Assembly: GCF_013376105.1 (NCBI RefSeq)
Contig: NZ_JAAMFM010000018.1
Span: 17,519-81,518, forward strand
Reading direction: 5' to 3'
Length of the DNA stretch: 64,000 nt
Origin: Arthrobacter wenxiniae
GTDB taxonomy: Bacteria; Actinomycetota; Actinomycetes; Actinomycetales; Micrococcaceae
Position numbers and translations under genes: made by a program. Of this stretch, positions 29,665-42,877 are shown in pieces (positions within the stretch are counted from its first letter, which is position 1; every line of letters starts with the position of its first letter). The notes below the pieces were generated by a model. It worked only from the letters and a program-made list of their open reading frames with translations. It was not told the origin of the DNA and did no database searches.

Positions 29665-29708
29665 GCGGCGATGACCCCGACCCGAAAGGGGCATGGAATC
29701 ATCGCCGC
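29665..29708 (-). terminator. Nested hairpin after the second Rieske oxygenase gene
   Basis: GCGGCGATGA and TCATCGCCGC form a perfect 10-bp outer stem, and CCCC/GGGG an inner stem. It lies 32 bases after the stop codon of the Rieske oxygenase and before the FdhF-type gene. No T-run follows, so it may be a mRNA-end stabiliser or a Rho-dependent stop rather than an intrinsic terminator. Confidence 0.5.
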
Positions 29709-29740
29709 ACCGCTTTGCCCTCCAGGCGGGCAGGGACGAT

Positions 29741-30877
29741 CTAGGAGGCTGGGACGACGTCGCCCACCTGGTCCTTGACCCAGTCGTGGAAGGCCCCGAT
29801 GTGATGTTCGCTCGGGACCAGGACGCCTCCGTTGGCGTAGATCTTCGAGCCCATCGACGGCTGGCAGCGTTCGCAGGCGTCAAAGTCCTGCCGGTTGACG
29901 CGGTCAAAGAGCTCCACGGAGGCAGTAAGGTCCTTGCCGCTTTCCACGACGCTGGGCAGGAAGAGCCAGTCGCACTCGACGATCGTCCGGTCCGCGGCCA
30001 GGGGGAACATGCGGTGGATGATGACATGGTCCGGCACGAGGTTCACGAACACCGTGGGCTTGATGGTGATGGCATAGTAACGGCGATCCTGGTCAGCGTC
30101 GATCCCCGAGATCCGTTCCAGGCCCTCGGAGCCGTCCACGGTGAATCCCTTGATGTCCTCGCCAAACTCCGCACCGTGACCGACGAAAAACTGTGCGGCG
30201 AGGCCGTCGGCGAACTCCGGGAGGACCTCGGTCAGCTCCGGGTGGATGGTGGCACAGTGGTAGCACTCCATGAAGTTCTCGATGATGAGCTTCCAGTTGG
30301 CTTTCACGTCATAGCGGATGCGGCGGCCGAGGCTGAGATTGGCCACGTCGTAGCCATCGATGGCATGAACGTCACCCAATCGTTCCTCGATGGCACCCAT
30401 GACGTCTTCCTCGAAGGACGGAGGTTCGTCCGCGAGGCAGACCCAGACGTAGCCTAGATATTCGCGGATATGGACCTTGACCAGCCCGTACTCATCGCGG
30501 TTGATATCCGGCATCTTCGTCAGGTTCGGCGCCGCGATGAGCTTGCCCTCAAAGTCGTAGGTCCATGCGTGGTACGGGCACTGGAAGTTACGGGCGACTT
30601 CGCCTTTCTCTTCCATGCACAGCTTCACGCCGCGGTGTCTGCAGATGTTGTAGAAGGCGCGGATTTCACCCTTTCGGGTCCTCGAAATCAGCACGCTCTC
30701 GCGCCCGATCTGGACTGTCTGCCAGGCGCCGGGATTGTCCAGGTCTGCCGAACGGATTGCACAGAACCACATCTGTTCGAAGATGCGCTCCTGCTCGGCG
30801 CGGAATACGGCCTCGTCCACATACGTGGATCCCGGCAGGGTCGGGATCAGGCTGGGGGTGCTTACCTCAATAGACAA
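29741..30877 (-). CDS. Rieske oxygenase, second set (betaine/quaternary amine demethylase type)
   Basis: Counted from TTG at 30,877 the protein has 378 residues. The Rieske centre is CRHRG and CPYHAWTYDFEG (C79, H81, C100, H103), and the iron site is ENFMECYHCATIHPEL, like choline monooxygenase and GbcA-type enzymes. TTG is preferred over the upstream ATG pair because AAGGAGGA sits five bases before it and would otherwise lie inside the coding sequence. It is less than 35 per cent like GbcA1 by eye and has a shorter C-terminus. The next genes supply an FAD reductase and a Rieske ferredoxin, so this is a three-component system. Substrate may be glycine betaine, choline, carnitine or stachydrine. 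Confidence 0.82.
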   Translation of the reverse strand: MSIEVSTPSLIPTLPGSTYVDEAVFRAEQERIFEQMWFCAIRSADLDNPGAWQTVQIGRESVLISRTRKGEIRAFYNICRHRGVKLCMEEKGEVARNFQCPYHAWTYDFEGKLIAAPNLTKMPDINRDEYGLVKVHIREYLGYVWVCLADEPPSFEEDVMGAIEERLGDVHAIDGYDVANLSLGRRIRYDVKANWKLIIENFMECYHCATIHPELTEVLPEFADGLAAQFFVGHGAEFGEDIKGFTVDGSEGLERISGIDADQDRRYYAITIKPTVFVNLVPDHVIIHRMFPLAADRTIVECDWLFLPSVVESGKDLTASVELFDRVNRQDFDACERCQPSMGSKIYANGGVLVPSEHHIGAFHDWVKDQVGDVVPAS

Positions 30878-30958
30878 TTGTCCTCCTTGGAACATCACTG
30901 GGAAGTGCGGATAATTTTGTGACTGAAAACTCGGGGGCCGGTTCCCGGCACCGGCGCC

Positions 30959-32167
30959 TTAGGGTGATAGGGCTGCAAGCAGACCGGGCTGGACTTCCGG
31001 TTGGTGGGCGTGGGCGCTCAGATTGCGCCGCCATCTAGTGAACAGCCGTGGCTGGTTCATCCCAAGAACGGCCACCGCGTCGTCGCCGCGGTAATACACG
31101 GCAAGGAAATTGTGCTGCTCAGGATCACCTGCCACTACCTCCACACGGTCGTGGCCGGCGGAGTGTCCGGCGAACTGGATCTTTACGCCATGCTGATCCG
31201 ACCAGAAATAGGGCGGCTTCAGCGGCACCTCCGGAGCCCCGCTGTCCAGAAGGGCTTGAATCGCGGGAACGGACTGCTCAAGGGCGCCGGTCCAATGCTC
31301 GATCCGCCGGTGGCCCCCGTGAACCTCGTCGAACCAGGCAGCGCAGTCGCCGACAGCGACTATCCCCGGAACACCGGTGCGGCCCCTCGCATCGCATAAA
31401 ACGCCCGGACCCGGGTCGATGCCAGAGCCGTGCAGCCATTCCGTATTCGGCTCGGCACCAATACCCACCACGACGACGTCCGTTACCAGTTCGCGCCCGT
31501 CCCCCAGCCTGAGTCCGGTGACAGCGCCTTCACTGCTGTGGAACTCTTCGATGACCGCGCCGGAGATTAGCTCCACGCCATGTGCCATGTGCAGCCTGGC
31601 AACGACAGCCCCCATGTCCGGCCCGAGTTGGGTGGTAAATGGGACCGGTGCGCTGTTGATCATGGTTACCTGCATTCCCCGCGATGCACCGGCTGAGGCC
31701 ACTTCGGCGCCAATGAATCCGGCGCCAATGACAACCATCCGGGCACCGCCCACCAACTTGGACGCCAATCCCTGGGCGTCGGTGATTGTCCTGAGGTAAA
31801 AGACATTGGCCATTCCGGCCAGGGCCGGCAGTTGGCGGGCGCGGGCGCCTGTGGCTATGACAATACCGTCCGCGGTAATGGATCGTCCGTCGTGCAGGAG
31901 AACGGTGCGTGCCGCCGCATCAAGGCCAATGGCGCCGCCCCCAAGAATCCATTCCGCCTGCAGGCAATCATCCTCCGCTTCCAGGAGAAGGTCTTCGGCG
32001 GTGATTTTGCCCAGCAGGAAGTCCTTGGACAGCGGCGGCCTGTCGTAGGGTCGGTGAGGCTCATCGCCAATGATGAGCAGCCGTCCCGTGAATCCTTGAG
32101 CCCGGGCCGCCCTGGCTGCGGAGAGCCCTGCCAGCGATGCTCCTACAATCGCAAGCGTCTGCATCAT
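30959..32167 (-). CDS. FAD-dependent ferredoxin reductase
   Basis: The 402-residue protein is of the rhodocoxin/putidaredoxin reductase type: an N-terminal FAD fold (LAIVGASLAGLSAARAAR), YDRPPLSKDFLLG, an NAD fold (MVVIGAGFIGAEVASAGASR), the block GIVAVGDCAAWFD near 285, and a reductase C-terminal domain (YFWSDQHGVKIQFAG). It passes electrons from NAD(P)H to a ferredoxin. It is upstream of the Rieske oxygenase by 81 bases on the same strand and divergent from the Rieske ferredoxin gene, which is its probable acceptor. The start at 32,167 is followed by a second ATG. Confidence 0.88.
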   Translation of the reverse strand: MMQTLAIVGASLAGLSAARAARAQGFTGRLLIIGDEPHRPYDRPPLSKDFLLGKITAEDLLLEAEDDCLQAEWILGGGAIGLDAAARTVLLHDGRSITADGIVIATGARARQLPALAGMANVFYLRTITDAQGLASKLVGGARMVVIGAGFIGAEVASAGASRGMQVTMINSAPVPFTTQLGPDMGAVVARLHMAHGVELISGAVIEEFHSSEGAVTGLRLGDGRELVTDVVVVGIGAEPNTEWLHGSGIDPGPGVLCDARGRTGVPGIVAVGDCAAWFDEVHGGHRRIEHWTGALEQSVPAIQALLDSGAPEVPLKPPYFWSDQHGVKIQFAGHSAGHDRVEVVAGDPEQHNFLAVYYRGDDAVAVLGMNQPRLFTRWRRNLSAHAHQPEVQPGLLAALSP

Positions 32168-32203
32168 TCACCTACTTCTTAAGTGCTTCATACGCATCAT
32201 CAT

Positions 32204-32229
32204 GCGTCATATGCAACAGAATGACGCAC
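32204..32229. promoter_or_regulatory. Inverted repeat in the divergent promoter, candidate operator
   Basis: TGCGTCAT and ATGACGCA are perfect reverse complements separated by ten bases, about 37 bases before the reductase start. A related half-site (ACGCATCATCATGCGT, 32,194-32,209) partly overlaps it. The repeated arrangement suggests a regulator binding as a dimer or tetramer. It could control both the minus-strand set (reductase, oxygenase, FdhF type) and the plus-strand set. Confidence 0.5.
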
Positions 32230-32293
32230 GTCACGCCCACATGTCAACCATCAATGCGGGAATGAAAAACGGCCCGTAACAGGAAAAAATATC

Positions 32294-32322
32294 TTGACAA
32301 GCAATGTGATCTAGCGCACTCT
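32294..32322 (+). promoter_or_regulatory. Possible promoter of the ferredoxin-to-ABC operon
   Basis: A perfect TTGACA hexamer is followed after 17 bases by CACTCT, a poor -10. It is well placed, about 110 bases before the ferredoxin start, downstream of the inverted repeat. Confidence 0.3.
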
Positions 32323-32435
32323 GTTGCTTAACGCGAAATTGGTCTCTGCTTGCGGAACACGTGAAGCGCGGCACAAGCGCTCTCATCACTGAACGAAAAA
32401 CGAATCCCACCCCGTACACAAAAAAGAGGTGCCCC

Positions 32436-32786
32436 ATGCATAAGGCCTGCCCCCTCAGTGAACTCGCCCCCGGGGAGGCGCTGCGGCTTGATACGGCGCC
32501 ACCAATAGCGGTCTTCCACACCGAGGAGGGCGAACTTTTCGCTATTGACGACACGTGCACCCATCAGGACGCATCCCTGGCCGACGGCTGGGTGGAGGGG
32601 TGCGAAGTCGAGTGTCCGTTGCATGCCTCCCGCTTTAATCTGCGTACCGGCACCGTGGATGCACCGCCGGCCAAGCGGCCGGTCCGCGTACATGAGGTGA
32701 GCGTGATCGACGGCGACATCATGGTCATCGAATCGGACGCCGCGCCCAATCTGCCTCCCGGTCTGAGCGTCCAGGGCCTCACCTGA
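32436..32786 (+). CDS. Rieske-type [2Fe-2S] ferredoxin
   Basis: The 116-residue protein has the Rieske motif CTHQDASL (about 41-48) and CPLHASRF (about 61-68), as in the small ferredoxins of bacterial ring-hydroxylating systems. It carries electrons from the divergent FAD reductase to the Rieske oxygenase. ATG at 32,436 is used because AGAGGTG precedes it; the frame is open from 32,361. It is the first gene of the plus-strand set ferredoxin-purU2-dmg2-betAB-proVWX. Confidence 0.9.
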   Translation: MHKACPLSELAPGEALRLDTAPPIAVFHTEEGELFAIDDTCTHQDASLADGWVEGCEVECPLHASRFNLRTGTVDAPPAKRPVRVHEVSVIDGDIMVIESDAAPNLPPGLSVQGLT

Positions 32787-32843
32787 TGTCCTCCGGCAGT
32801 CGCCCGGTTTCCCATTGAAAATACTTATCGCAAGGTGGTGAAG

Positions 32844-33788
32844 GTGAATCAACCTACCCAGACACGGCTCTCCCCGGCTTTGGCAGTCAAGAATGAGCTC
32901 ATCCCCGGGCAGGAATCTCCCGGCGACGCACCCTATGTGCTGACACTGAGCTGTCCGGAACGGCCGGGAATTGTTCACGCCGTCACAAGCTTCCTCGATG
33001 GGGGCGGCTTCGACATCCTGGAACATCAGCAGGTCGACGACCACGTCTCGGGCACCCTGTTCTTGCGCACTGCCTTTCGCCCCGACGGCCTTCGCGCCCA
33101 CCGGGACGCGGTGTCCGCCGCTGAACTGAGCTCGGCATTTGCCCCGATCGGTGAGCAGTTCGGCATGACTTTTCAGATTAGCGACGGAAGCCGGGCCCGG
33201 CTGCTCATTATGGTCTCCAAGTTCGGGCATTGCCTCAATGACCTGATCTATCGCTGGCGCTCCGGGAGCCTGAGCGCGGACATCGTGGCGGTTGTTTCCA
33301 ACCATGAGGACCTGCGTCCGATGGCCGAGACTGCGGGCCTGCCGTTCATCCACATTCCAGTAACCCCGCAAACCAAAGCCGCAGCTGAACACCGGCTGCT
33401 GGACGCCGTGACGGATTATCAGGCCGATCTAGTGGTTCTGGCCCGCTACATGCAGGTGCTGTCGGACGATCTGTGCGTCGCCCTCAAGGGCCGGGCCATC
33501 AACATCCACCACTCGTTCCTTCCGGGGTTCAAGGGAGCGAAACCATATCACCAGGCCTATGAGCGCGGCGTGAAACTCGTGGGGGCCACGGCGCACTACG
33601 TCACCGCGGACTTGGACGAAGGACCCATCATCGAGCAGGAAGTGATCCGGGTGGATCATTGCCTCGATCCGGCGTCGATGGTCGCCGTGGGACGCGACGC
33701 GGAGGCCTTGGCCCTCTCCCGGGCGGTGACCTGGCACGTCGAACACCGGGTCCTGCTCAACAAGTCCCGGACAGTGGTTTTCCGTTAA
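32844..33788 (+). CDS. purU: Formyltetrahydrofolate deformylase, copy 2
   Basis: The 314-residue protein has the ACT domain (YVLTLSCPERPGIVHAVTSF) and the hydrolase domain with INIHHSFLPGFKGA and DEGPIIEQEVIRVDH, so the catalytic Asn, His and Asp are present. It is similar to copy 1 at 11.2 kb but differs in the N-terminus and in an insertion after the ACT domain (RPDGLRAHRDAVSAAEL). GTG at 32,844 has AAGGTGG six bases before it; GTG codons at 32,835 and 32,838 are alternatives. It precedes dmg2 by 81 bases, the same gene order as copy 1. Confidence 0.93.
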   Translation: MNQPTQTRLSPALAVKNELIPGQESPGDAPYVLTLSCPERPGIVHAVTSFLDGGGFDILEHQQVDDHVSGTLFLRTAFRPDGLRAHRDAVSAAELSSAFAPIGEQFGMTFQISDGSRARLLIMVSKFGHCLNDLIYRWRSGSLSADIVAVVSNHEDLRPMAETAGLPFIHIPVTPQTKAAAEHRLLDAVTDYQADLVVLARYMQVLSDDLCVALKGRAINIHHSFLPGFKGAKPYHQAYERGVKLVGATAHYVTADLDEGPIIEQEVIRVDHCLDPASMVAVGRDAEALALSRAVTWHVEHRVLLNKSRTVVFR

Positions 33789-36386
<2,598 letters not shown>

Positions 36387-36443
36387 CACCAGGCAGCGGC
36401 CCAGCCCGGCCACCACCGTAAATCGTTTGAGGAGACCTGCACA

Positions 36444-38189
36444 ATGACGGAAAAATACTACGACTATGTAATCGTCGGCGGCGGCAGCGCCGGCTCGGTA
36501 CTGGCCAATCGCCTGAGCGCCGACGGCACTCACAGTGTGCTGGTCCTTGAGGCGGGCCGAAGCGACTATCCCTGGGACCTGTTGATCCAGATGCCCGCAG
36601 CACTCACCTTTCCCAGCGGCAGCCGGTTCTACGACTGGCGCTACCAGTCCGATCCCGAGCCGCACATGGGCGGACGGAGGATCGCCCACACAAGGGGCAA
36701 GGTACTGGGCGGCTCAAGCTCCATCAACGGCATGATCTTCCAACGCGGCAACCCGCTGGACTATGAACGTTGGGGTGCCGATCCGGGAATGGAGACGTGG
36801 AACTACGCTCACTGCCTGCCCTACTTCAAGAAGATGGAGAACACCCTGGCCGCGGCTCCGGACGATAAATTCCGCGGCCATGACGGGCCATTGGTCCTGG
36901 AACGCGGCCCCGCTCGGAACCCGCTGTTCCAAGCCTTCTTCCGTGCGGCCGAACAGGCAGGCTTCCTGCGCACCGAGGACGTCAACGGCTACCGCCAGGA
37001 GGGCTTTGGCCCGTTCGACCGTAACGTGCACAAAGGACAGCGGCTGTCCGCCTCACGGGCCTACCTGCGCCCAAACCGTGGCAGGCCAAACTTGCGCGTG
37101 CTCACCCGGGCCTTCGTCACCAAAGTCAACTTCACCGGCACGGCGGCAACGTCCGTGAGCTACCGCAGGAACGGGCGGCGACACACTGCGCACGCCACGG
37201 AGATCATCCTGTGCGGCGGCGCCATCAACACCCCGCAATTGCTGCAATTGTCGGGAGTTGGCGACACGGCGCACCTGGGGAAGCTGGGCATCCGGCCGGT
37301 TGTCGACCTGCCCGGCGTGGGTGAAAACCTGCAAGACCACCTGGAGGTCTACATCCAGCATGCCTGCACCCAGCCCGTCTCCATGCAGCCGAGCCTCAGT
37401 CCCTGGCGCTACCCCTTCATCGGTCTGCAATGGCTTCTGGGACGCACCGGGCCGGCGGCCACCAACCACTTCGAGGGTGGCGGTTTTGTACGCTCAAACG
37501 ACAAGGTCTCCTATCCAAACCTGATGTTCCACTTCCTGCCCGTCGCCGTGCGCTATGACGGGCAGAAAGCCGCCGCCAAACACGGCTACCAGGTTCACAT
37601 CGGGCCGATGTACTCGGATTCCAGGGGCAGCGTGAAAATCCTGTCCACGGATCCCAAACGCCACCCGTCGATGAAGTTCAATTATCTCTCGACGGATCAG
37701 GACCGCAGCGAATGGGTGGAGGCGGTACGGATCTCCCGCGACATCCTGGGCCAGGCTGCCATGGGCGCGTTCGACGGCGGGGAGCTCTCCCCCGGCGCGG
37801 CTGTCCAGACCGACGAGGAGATCCTTCAGTGGGTGGGTCGGGACGCCGAGACGGCGCTGCATCCGTCCTGCACCGCCAAAATGGGACCGGCATCGGATCC
37901 CCTGGCTGTCGTTGACCCGCTCACAATGAGGGTGCACGGCACGAGCGGGCTGCGTGTGGCCGATGCGTCCGCCATGCCGTATGTTACCAACGGCAACATC
38001 TACGCCCCGGTCATGATGCTCGCCGAGAAGGCGGCCGACCTCATTCTTGGACAACCCCCGCTCACCGCACAGGGCACCGACTTCTATCGACACGGTTCCA
38101 GCCCGCAGGATCCCGACCCGCTGGCTGGCGGGGCGGCCGGCGGCCGTGAGCAACTGTCACCGCAGACACAGGGCAGGACCCAATCGTGA
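36444..38189 (+). CDS. betA: Choline dehydrogenase (GMC oxidoreductase)
   Basis: BetA oxidises choline to betaine aldehyde, and often further, at the membrane. The 581-residue protein has the FAD-binding [17 protein letters not shown] (9-25), the GMC signature [19 protein letters not shown], the second signature [14 protein letters not shown] and the C-terminal catalytic region HPSCTAKMG with [19 protein letters not shown]. About 40 polar residues follow the usual end ([20 protein letters not shown]), an uncommon tail. AGGAGACC precedes the ATG. Its stop overlaps the betB start (GTGA), so both are translated together. Confidence 0.9.
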   Translation: MTEKYYDYVIVGGGSAGSVLANRLSADGTHSVLVLEAGRSDYPWDLLIQMPAALTFPSGSRFYDWRYQSDPEPHMGGRRIAHTRGKVLGGSSSINGMIFQRGNPLDYERWGADPGMETWNYAHCLPYFKKMENTLAAAPDDKFRGHDGPLVLERGPARNPLFQAFFRAAEQAGFLRTEDVNGYRQEGFGPFDRNVHKGQRLSASRAYLRPNRGRPNLRVLTRAFVTKVNFTGTAATSVSYRRNGRRHTAHATEIILCGGAINTPQLLQLSGVGDTAHLGKLGIRPVVDLPGVGENLQDHLEVYIQHACTQPVSMQPSLSPWRYPFIGLQWLLGRTGPAATNHFEGGGFVRSNDKVSYPNLMFHFLPVAVRYDGQKAAAKHGYQVHIGPMYSDSRGSVKILSTDPKRHPSMKFNYLSTDQDRSEWVEAVRISRDILGQAAMGAFDGGELSPGAAVQTDEEILQWVGRDAETALHPSCTAKMGPASDPLAVVDPLTMRVHGTSGLRVADASAMPYVTNGNIYAPVMMLAEKAADLILGQPPLTAQGTDFYRHGSSPQDPDPLAGGAAGGREQLSPQTQGRTQS

Positions 38190-39706
38190 GCCCGCAGGCA
38201 GTTGACCTGGGCATCCAGGTGGCACGCGGCATCTACGTCGGCGGAACATGGGTGGCGTCGGACGGGGGCGCTGTCCGAACCATTTGTTGTCCAGCGGATG
38301 GAACCGAGGTTGCCAGCGTGGCCGAGGGCACTGCAAAGGACACGGAGGCCGCCATCGGCAGCGCCCGGCATGCCTTTGATTCCGGCCTCTGGGCCGGAAT
38401 CCCGGAAATCCAACGCGGCCGGATGCTGCTGCGCACCGCCGATCTCCTCCAGAGGGACAAGGCCGCCTATGCCACGGCGGAGGCCTTGGACACCGGCAAG
38501 CGGTATGTCGAGGCGGAATACGACATCGATGACGTCATATCCTGCTTCCGGTACTATGGCGGCCTGGCCGGCACGGAGGCGGGCCGCGTTATTGACACGG
38601 GCAGCCCCGCCGCCGTCAGCCGGATCGTCCATGTGCCCGTCGGGGTCTGCGGGCTGATCACACCATGGAATTACCCGCTGCTCCAGACCTCCTGGAAGGT
38701 TGCCCCGGCACTGCTGGCCGGCAACACCTTTGTCCTCAAGCCCAGCGAGTTGACGCCGTCGACCGCGATCCTGTTAATGGAAACGCTGGCCGAGGCAGGG
38801 GTTCCCGCCGGCGTGGCGAACCTTGTCACCGGCGCCGGACCTGTTGTTGGTGCCGGGCTGGGTACGGATCCGCGCGTGGACCTGGTTTCCTTCACCGGCG
38901 GGCTGGCAACCGGCAGGGTCCTGATGGCAGCAGCCGCTGCGACAGTGAAGCGGGTGGCGCTTGAACTCGGCGGAAAAAACCCGAACATTGTTTTTGCCGA
39001 CGCCGACCTCGAGTCGGCCGTTGACTATGCATTGACGGCCGTCTTCCTGCATTCCGGGCAGGTCTGCTCGGCCGGGTCCCGGCTCCTGGTGGAAGAGTCG
39101 ATCCACGACGAATTTGTGGCCGAGGTCGCCGTGCGGGCGCGCCACATCCGCCTTGGCGGTCCGTTTGACGAAGACGCCCAGGCGGGCCCGCTGATCTCCG
39201 CGGCCCACCGGGACAAGGTGCACGCCTATGTCACGGCTGGAGTGGCCGAGGGCGCCCGTCTGCTCTGCGGCGGACACATCCCAACCGAACCCCGCTTGGC
39301 GGGCGGCAGCTATTACCCGCCCACCATCCTTGACGGCTGTGCGACGGGGATGCGCGTGGTGCAGGAGGAGTCCTTTGGACCCGTGCTCACGGTGGAGACT
39401 TTCAGGACGGAAGAAGAGGCTGTGAGGTTGGCCAACGACACGATCTATGGGCTGGCGGGAGCGGTATGGACCCGGGATGGCGCCCGCGCCCAGCGGGTCG
39501 CGCAGGCGCTGCGGCATGGCACCGTATGGATCAACGACTACCATCCCTACGTTCCGCAGGCGGAATGGGGCGGATTCGGCCAATCCGGGAATGGTCGCGA
39601 GCTCGGTTTGGCAGGGTTGGGGGAATACCGGGAGACGAAGCACATATGGCAAAACATTGACCCCGGACCCAGCCATTGGTTCGATACTTCGACAGCAGGA
39701 GCATAG
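38186..39706 (+). CDS. betB: Betaine aldehyde dehydrogenase
   Basis: BetB oxidises betaine aldehyde to glycine betaine with NAD(P)+. The 506-residue protein shows the aldehyde dehydrogenase set: N161 in TPWNYPL, general base E260 in LELGGKNP, nucleophile C294 in GQVCSAGSR, and the late blocks [11 protein letters not shown] and [16 protein letters not shown], the last typical of betaine aldehyde dehydrogenases. The GTG start at 38,186 overlaps the betA stop by four bases. The proV gene begins two bases after its stop. Confidence 0.92.
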   Translation: MSPQAVDLGIQVARGIYVGGTWVASDGGAVRTICCPADGTEVASVAEGTAKDTEAAIGSARHAFDSGLWAGIPEIQRGRMLLRTADLLQRDKAAYATAEALDTGKRYVEAEYDIDDVISCFRYYGGLAGTEAGRVIDTGSPAAVSRIVHVPVGVCGLITPWNYPLLQTSWKVAPALLAGNTFVLKPSELTPSTAILLMETLAEAGVPAGVANLVTGAGPVVGAGLGTDPRVDLVSFTGGLATGRVLMAAAAATVKRVALELGGKNPNIVFADADLESAVDYALTAVFLHSGQVCSAGSRLLVEESIHDEFVAEVAVRARHIRLGGPFDEDAQAGPLISAAHRDKVHAYVTAGVAEGARLLCGGHIPTEPRLAGGSYYPPTILDGCATGMRVVQEESFGPVLTVETFRTEEEAVRLANDTIYGLAGAVWTRDGARAQRVAQALRHGTVWINDYHPYVPQAEWGGFGQSGNGRELGLAGLGEYRETKHIWQNIDPGPSHWFDTSTAGA

Positions 39707-39708
39707 CC

Positions 39709-40797
39709 GTGAACAGTCCCGTAATATCAGTCCGAAACCTCTGGAAAGTCTTCGGAACGGGGGGAGAGAAGGTTCCCGGCAACGCCGGCCTGTCCGGCCA
39801 GAGCTCGGCCGAGCTGCTTGAGAGCACCGGCTGTGTCACGGCCGTGCGAAACATGAACTTCGATGTCGCCAAGGGCGAGGTCTTCGTGGTGATGGGACTC
39901 TCCGGCTCGGGGAAGTCAACATTGATCCGTTGCCTCACCCGGCTGATCGAGCCCACCTCCGGCCAGGTGCTGGTGGACGGCCGAGACGTGCTGCAGGCCG
40001 GCACCGTGGAGTTGCGCGAGCTGCGCCGGCGCAAGATGTCCATGGTATTCCAGCATTTCGGCCTGCTGCCGCATCGCACGGTGCTGGACAACGTCTCCTA
40101 TGGCCTGCAGATCCGCGGCACGGCCAAGAAGGAGCGGGAGAGCCGATCCCGCGAAATCATCGAACTCGTCGGGCTGAAGGGGTATGAACAGCACTACCCC
40201 GACCAGCTCTCCGGCGGCATGCAGCAGCGCGTCGGACTGGGGCGTGCCCTCGCTGGGGACCCGGACACCATCCTCTTCGACGAACCGTTCTCAGCGCTGG
40301 ATCCACTGATCCGCCGCGACATGCAGGCAGAGGTAATCCGCCTGCACAAGGAGATGGGAAAGACCATGGTTTTCGTCACCCATGACCTGTCCGAGGCGCT
40401 CAAGCTGGGAGACCGCATCCTGATCATGCGCGACGGCGAGATGGTCCAGATGGGCTCGGGGGACGAACTGGTGGGTTCACCGGCGGACAGCTACATTGCC
40501 GATTTCGTCTCCGAGGTGCCGCGGGCAGATGTCCTGACGCTCAAGTGGATCACGGGGCCGGTGGCCGCCGGCACGCCGTCCGACGCCCCTGTTCTGGCGT
40601 CGACAACACTCATCAGGGACGCCATCCCCCTGGTGAGCGGTGCCAGCAGCCCCGTCCTGGTGGCCGACGGCGGCGGAAGGATCATGGGCCAGATCGACCG
40701 GGACAGCATCCTGGCCGCCATCCACAGCTCCGGCAGCCACCACCCGGCCACCCCGGGCAAAGTAGCCGTTGGCGCCAGCAAAGAATCCGCAGCATGA
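39709..40797 (+). CDS. proV: Glycine betaine/proline ABC transporter, ATP-binding subunit
   Basis: The 362-residue protein has Walker [10 protein letters not shown], the Q-loop [14 protein letters not shown], the signature [15 protein letters not shown], Walker [14 protein letters not shown] and the switch His in [10 protein letters not shown]. The long insert between VFGTGG and VTAVRN near the N-terminus and the C-terminal CBS-like regulatory part are typical of ProV/OpuAA. GTG at 39,709 starts two bases after the betB stop. Its stop overlaps the start of proW. It energises uptake of betaine or choline, linking import to catabolism. Confidence 0.92.
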   Translation: MNSPVISVRNLWKVFGTGGEKVPGNAGLSGQSSAELLESTGCVTAVRNMNFDVAKGEVFVVMGLSGSGKSTLIRCLTRLIEPTSGQVLVDGRDVLQAGTVELRELRRRKMSMVFQHFGLLPHRTVLDNVSYGLQIRGTAKKERESRSREIIELVGLKGYEQHYPDQLSGGMQQRVGLGRALAGDPDTILFDEPFSALDPLIRRDMQAEVIRLHKEMGKTMVFVTHDLSEALKLGDRILIMRDGEMVQMGSGDELVGSPADSYIADFVSEVPRADVLTLKWITGPVAAGTPSDAPVLASTTLIRDAIPLVSGASSPVLVADGGGRIMGQIDRDSILAAIHSSGSHHPATPGKVAVGASKESAA

Positions 40798-42812
40798 TGG
40801 CCACGTTGTTTCGTGCCCGACCGGTGCTGGCCGCCGGACCCGGCACCACGGCTGGGAACCGGCGCCGGATCAGCCGGCGGACCGCACTGCTGCTGGGCGC
40901 CGGAGCCCTCTGGCTGCTGGGCTACCTGTTCCTGCACGGCACCGGCACCTTGGCGCTGCCGGCTTCCGAGCTGACGGACCTGCACCGGAGCCTGAACCAT
41001 TTCAATTCCTGGATCGCGGAGAACCGCGCCGGAAACCCAGTCTTCATGTACGTCCTCACTCCGCTGCGCGGCGCCGTAGGATCGGTCGCGGGCTTCTTCA
41101 TGGCCGTCTTCGCTGCCAGCCCCACCGGCCAGGTCATCCCCGTCATGGGCTGGCTGGGCACCGTCGCCGTGCTCACCTGGGTTGCCTTCGCCGTCGGCAA
41201 CCTCCGGGTAGCCCTGCTGACCGCCGTCGTGTTCAGCTTCTTCGGGTTCCAGGGTCTGTTCGTCGATGCCGCCTACACCTTTGCCCTGGTCGTCACGGCC
41301 GTGCTGTTGACCTTGCTGGCGGGCATTCCCTTGGGTGTGCTGGCCGGAATCAGCAGCCGCGTCCAGAAGGTTGTCACCCCCGTTCTGGACTTCATGCAGA
41401 CCATGCCTTCGTTTGTATATCTGGCCCCGCTGGCGCTGGTCTTCCTGATCGGCCCGGCGTCCGCGGTGATTGCGACCGTGATCTTTGCGGCACCGCCAGT
41501 CATCCGGCTGACCTCCCACGGCATCCGCAGCATTCCCGAGAACACCAGGGAAGCTTCCGATTCGCTGGGCACAACCGGCTGGCAGCGGCTGCGCACACTC
41601 CAGCTTCCGATGGCGCGCCGGACCATTGTGATGGGCATCAACCAAAGCACGATGGCGGCGCTGTCCATGGTGACCATCGCGGCCCTGATCGCCGCTCCGG
41701 GGCTGGGCCAGGTGGTCGTCGTCGCCCTACAATCGCTGGATGTGGGGACCGCGGTCAACTCGGGCCTGGGCATTGTGCTCATGGCCATTGTGCTGGACCG
41801 CGTCACCACCGCCGCGAGCCAACGTGCCGAGCCCGGTGCCCGCCGGTCCGGCAGGTTGTCCGGCCGGACCCGGTTCATCGTGCTCTCAGCAGCCCTGATC
41901 CTGACACTGGGACTTGTCCAGGTCTCCCGCACCGTGATGTGGGCCGCCGTCTTTCCGCAGAACCTCAACGTGGGGCCGGCGATCAGCGGCGGCGTCAGCG
42001 CTGCCAGCGACTGGCTGCAGACCAACCTGTATTTCCTGACCCACTCCTTCCAGGAGTCGGTCACGATCGGCATCCTCAACCCGTTCCAGTCGCTCCTCAC
42101 CGACACGCCCTTTTTCGTCCTGGCCGCCGCGATCGCGATCGCAGCCTTCGCCGTCGGAGGCTGGAAGCTGGCAGCGGTGACCTCCTTTTGCCTGGCCGCG
42201 ATCATCTCCCTGGGGCTCTGGAACGACACCATGGTGACGCTCGCCAGCAGCCTTTTGGCCATCATTGTCGTGATGGTGCTGGGTGTGGTCTTCGGCGTGG
42301 CCATGGGCCGCTCCAGCAGGATTGACCAGGCCATGCGACCCATGCTGGACGCCGGCCAGACCATGCCGGCGTTTGTCTACCTGGTTCCCTTCCTGGGGCT
42401 CTTCGGCGCGAACCGCTTTACCGCCATCGTGGCCGCCATCATCTACGCCGCGCCGGTGGCCATCAAGATCACCGCCGACGGCATTGCCGGGATTTCGCCG
42501 ACCGTCGTGGAGGCTGCCGTGTCCAGCGGTTCCACACCGTGGCAGGTGATCAGCAAGGTCCAGCTTCCGATGGCCCGCAAGACACTGGCACTTGCCGCCA
42601 ACCAAGGTCTGATGTACGTGCTGGCCATGGTCGTCATCGGTGCCCTGGTCGGCGCCGGCGGCCTCGGGTACGACGTTGTCGCCGGCTTTGTCCAGAGTTC
42701 GGTGTTTGGAAAGGGCCTGGCGGCAGGCCTGGCCATCGTCTTCCTGGGCATTCTGCTGGACCGCATCACCCAGGCCGCCGCCGCGGCCCCCGTCCGGAAG
42801 CGAATCAGCTAG
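40794..42812 (+). CDS. proW: Glycine betaine ABC transporter, fused double permease
   Basis: The 672-residue protein contains two BPD_transp_1 permease domains in tandem. Each has the loop that contacts the ATPase ([20 protein letters not shown] and [20 protein letters not shown]) and the related blocks [15 protein letters not shown] and [16 protein letters not shown] homodimer of ProW subunits has here become one chain, as in several actinobacteria. About 12-14 membrane segments are visible. The ATG overlaps the proV stop codon (ATGA). Confidence 0.92.
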   Translation: MMATLFRARPVLAAGPGTTAGNRRRISRRTALLLGAGALWLLGYLFLHGTGTLALPASELTDLHRSLNHFNSWIAENRAGNPVFMYVLTPLRGAVGSVAGFFMAVFAASPTGQVIPVMGWLGTVAVLTWVAFAVGNLRVALLTAVVFSFFGFQGLFVDAAYTFALVVTAVLLTLLAGIPLGVLAGISSRVQKVVTPVLDFMQTMPSFVYLAPLALVFLIGPASAVIATVIFAAPPVIRLTSHGIRSIPENTREASDSLGTTGWQRLRTLQLPMARRTIVMGINQSTMAALSMVTIAALIAAPGLGQVVVVALQSLDVGTAVNSGLGIVLMAIVLDRVTTAASQRAEPGARRSGRLSGRTRFIVLSAALILTLGLVQVSRTVMWAAVFPQNLNVGPAISGGVSAASDWLQTNLYFLTHSFQESVTIGILNPFQSLLTDTPFFVLAAAIAIAAFAVGGWKLAAVTSFCLAAIISLGLWNDTMVTLASSLLAIIVVMVLGVVFGVAMGRSSRIDQAMRPMLDAGQTMPAFVYLVPFLGLFGANRFTAIVAAIIYAAPVAIKITADGIAGISPTVVEAAVSSGSTPWQVISKVQLPMARKTLALAANQGLMYVLAMVVIGALVGAGGLGYDVVAGFVQSSVFGKGLAAGLAIVFLGILLDRITQAAAAAPVRKRIS

Positions 42813-42877
42813 CGAAAATCTCGATTCCCACTACCGCATTCCCACCACAGCGCATTTCCCGCCAAAAGGAGAAAACC

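Noticed and set aside
29486..29740. Glycine riboswitch before the FdhF-like gene
   Set aside because: I looked for the conserved core of glycine riboswitches on the minus strand and found only unrelated hairpins.
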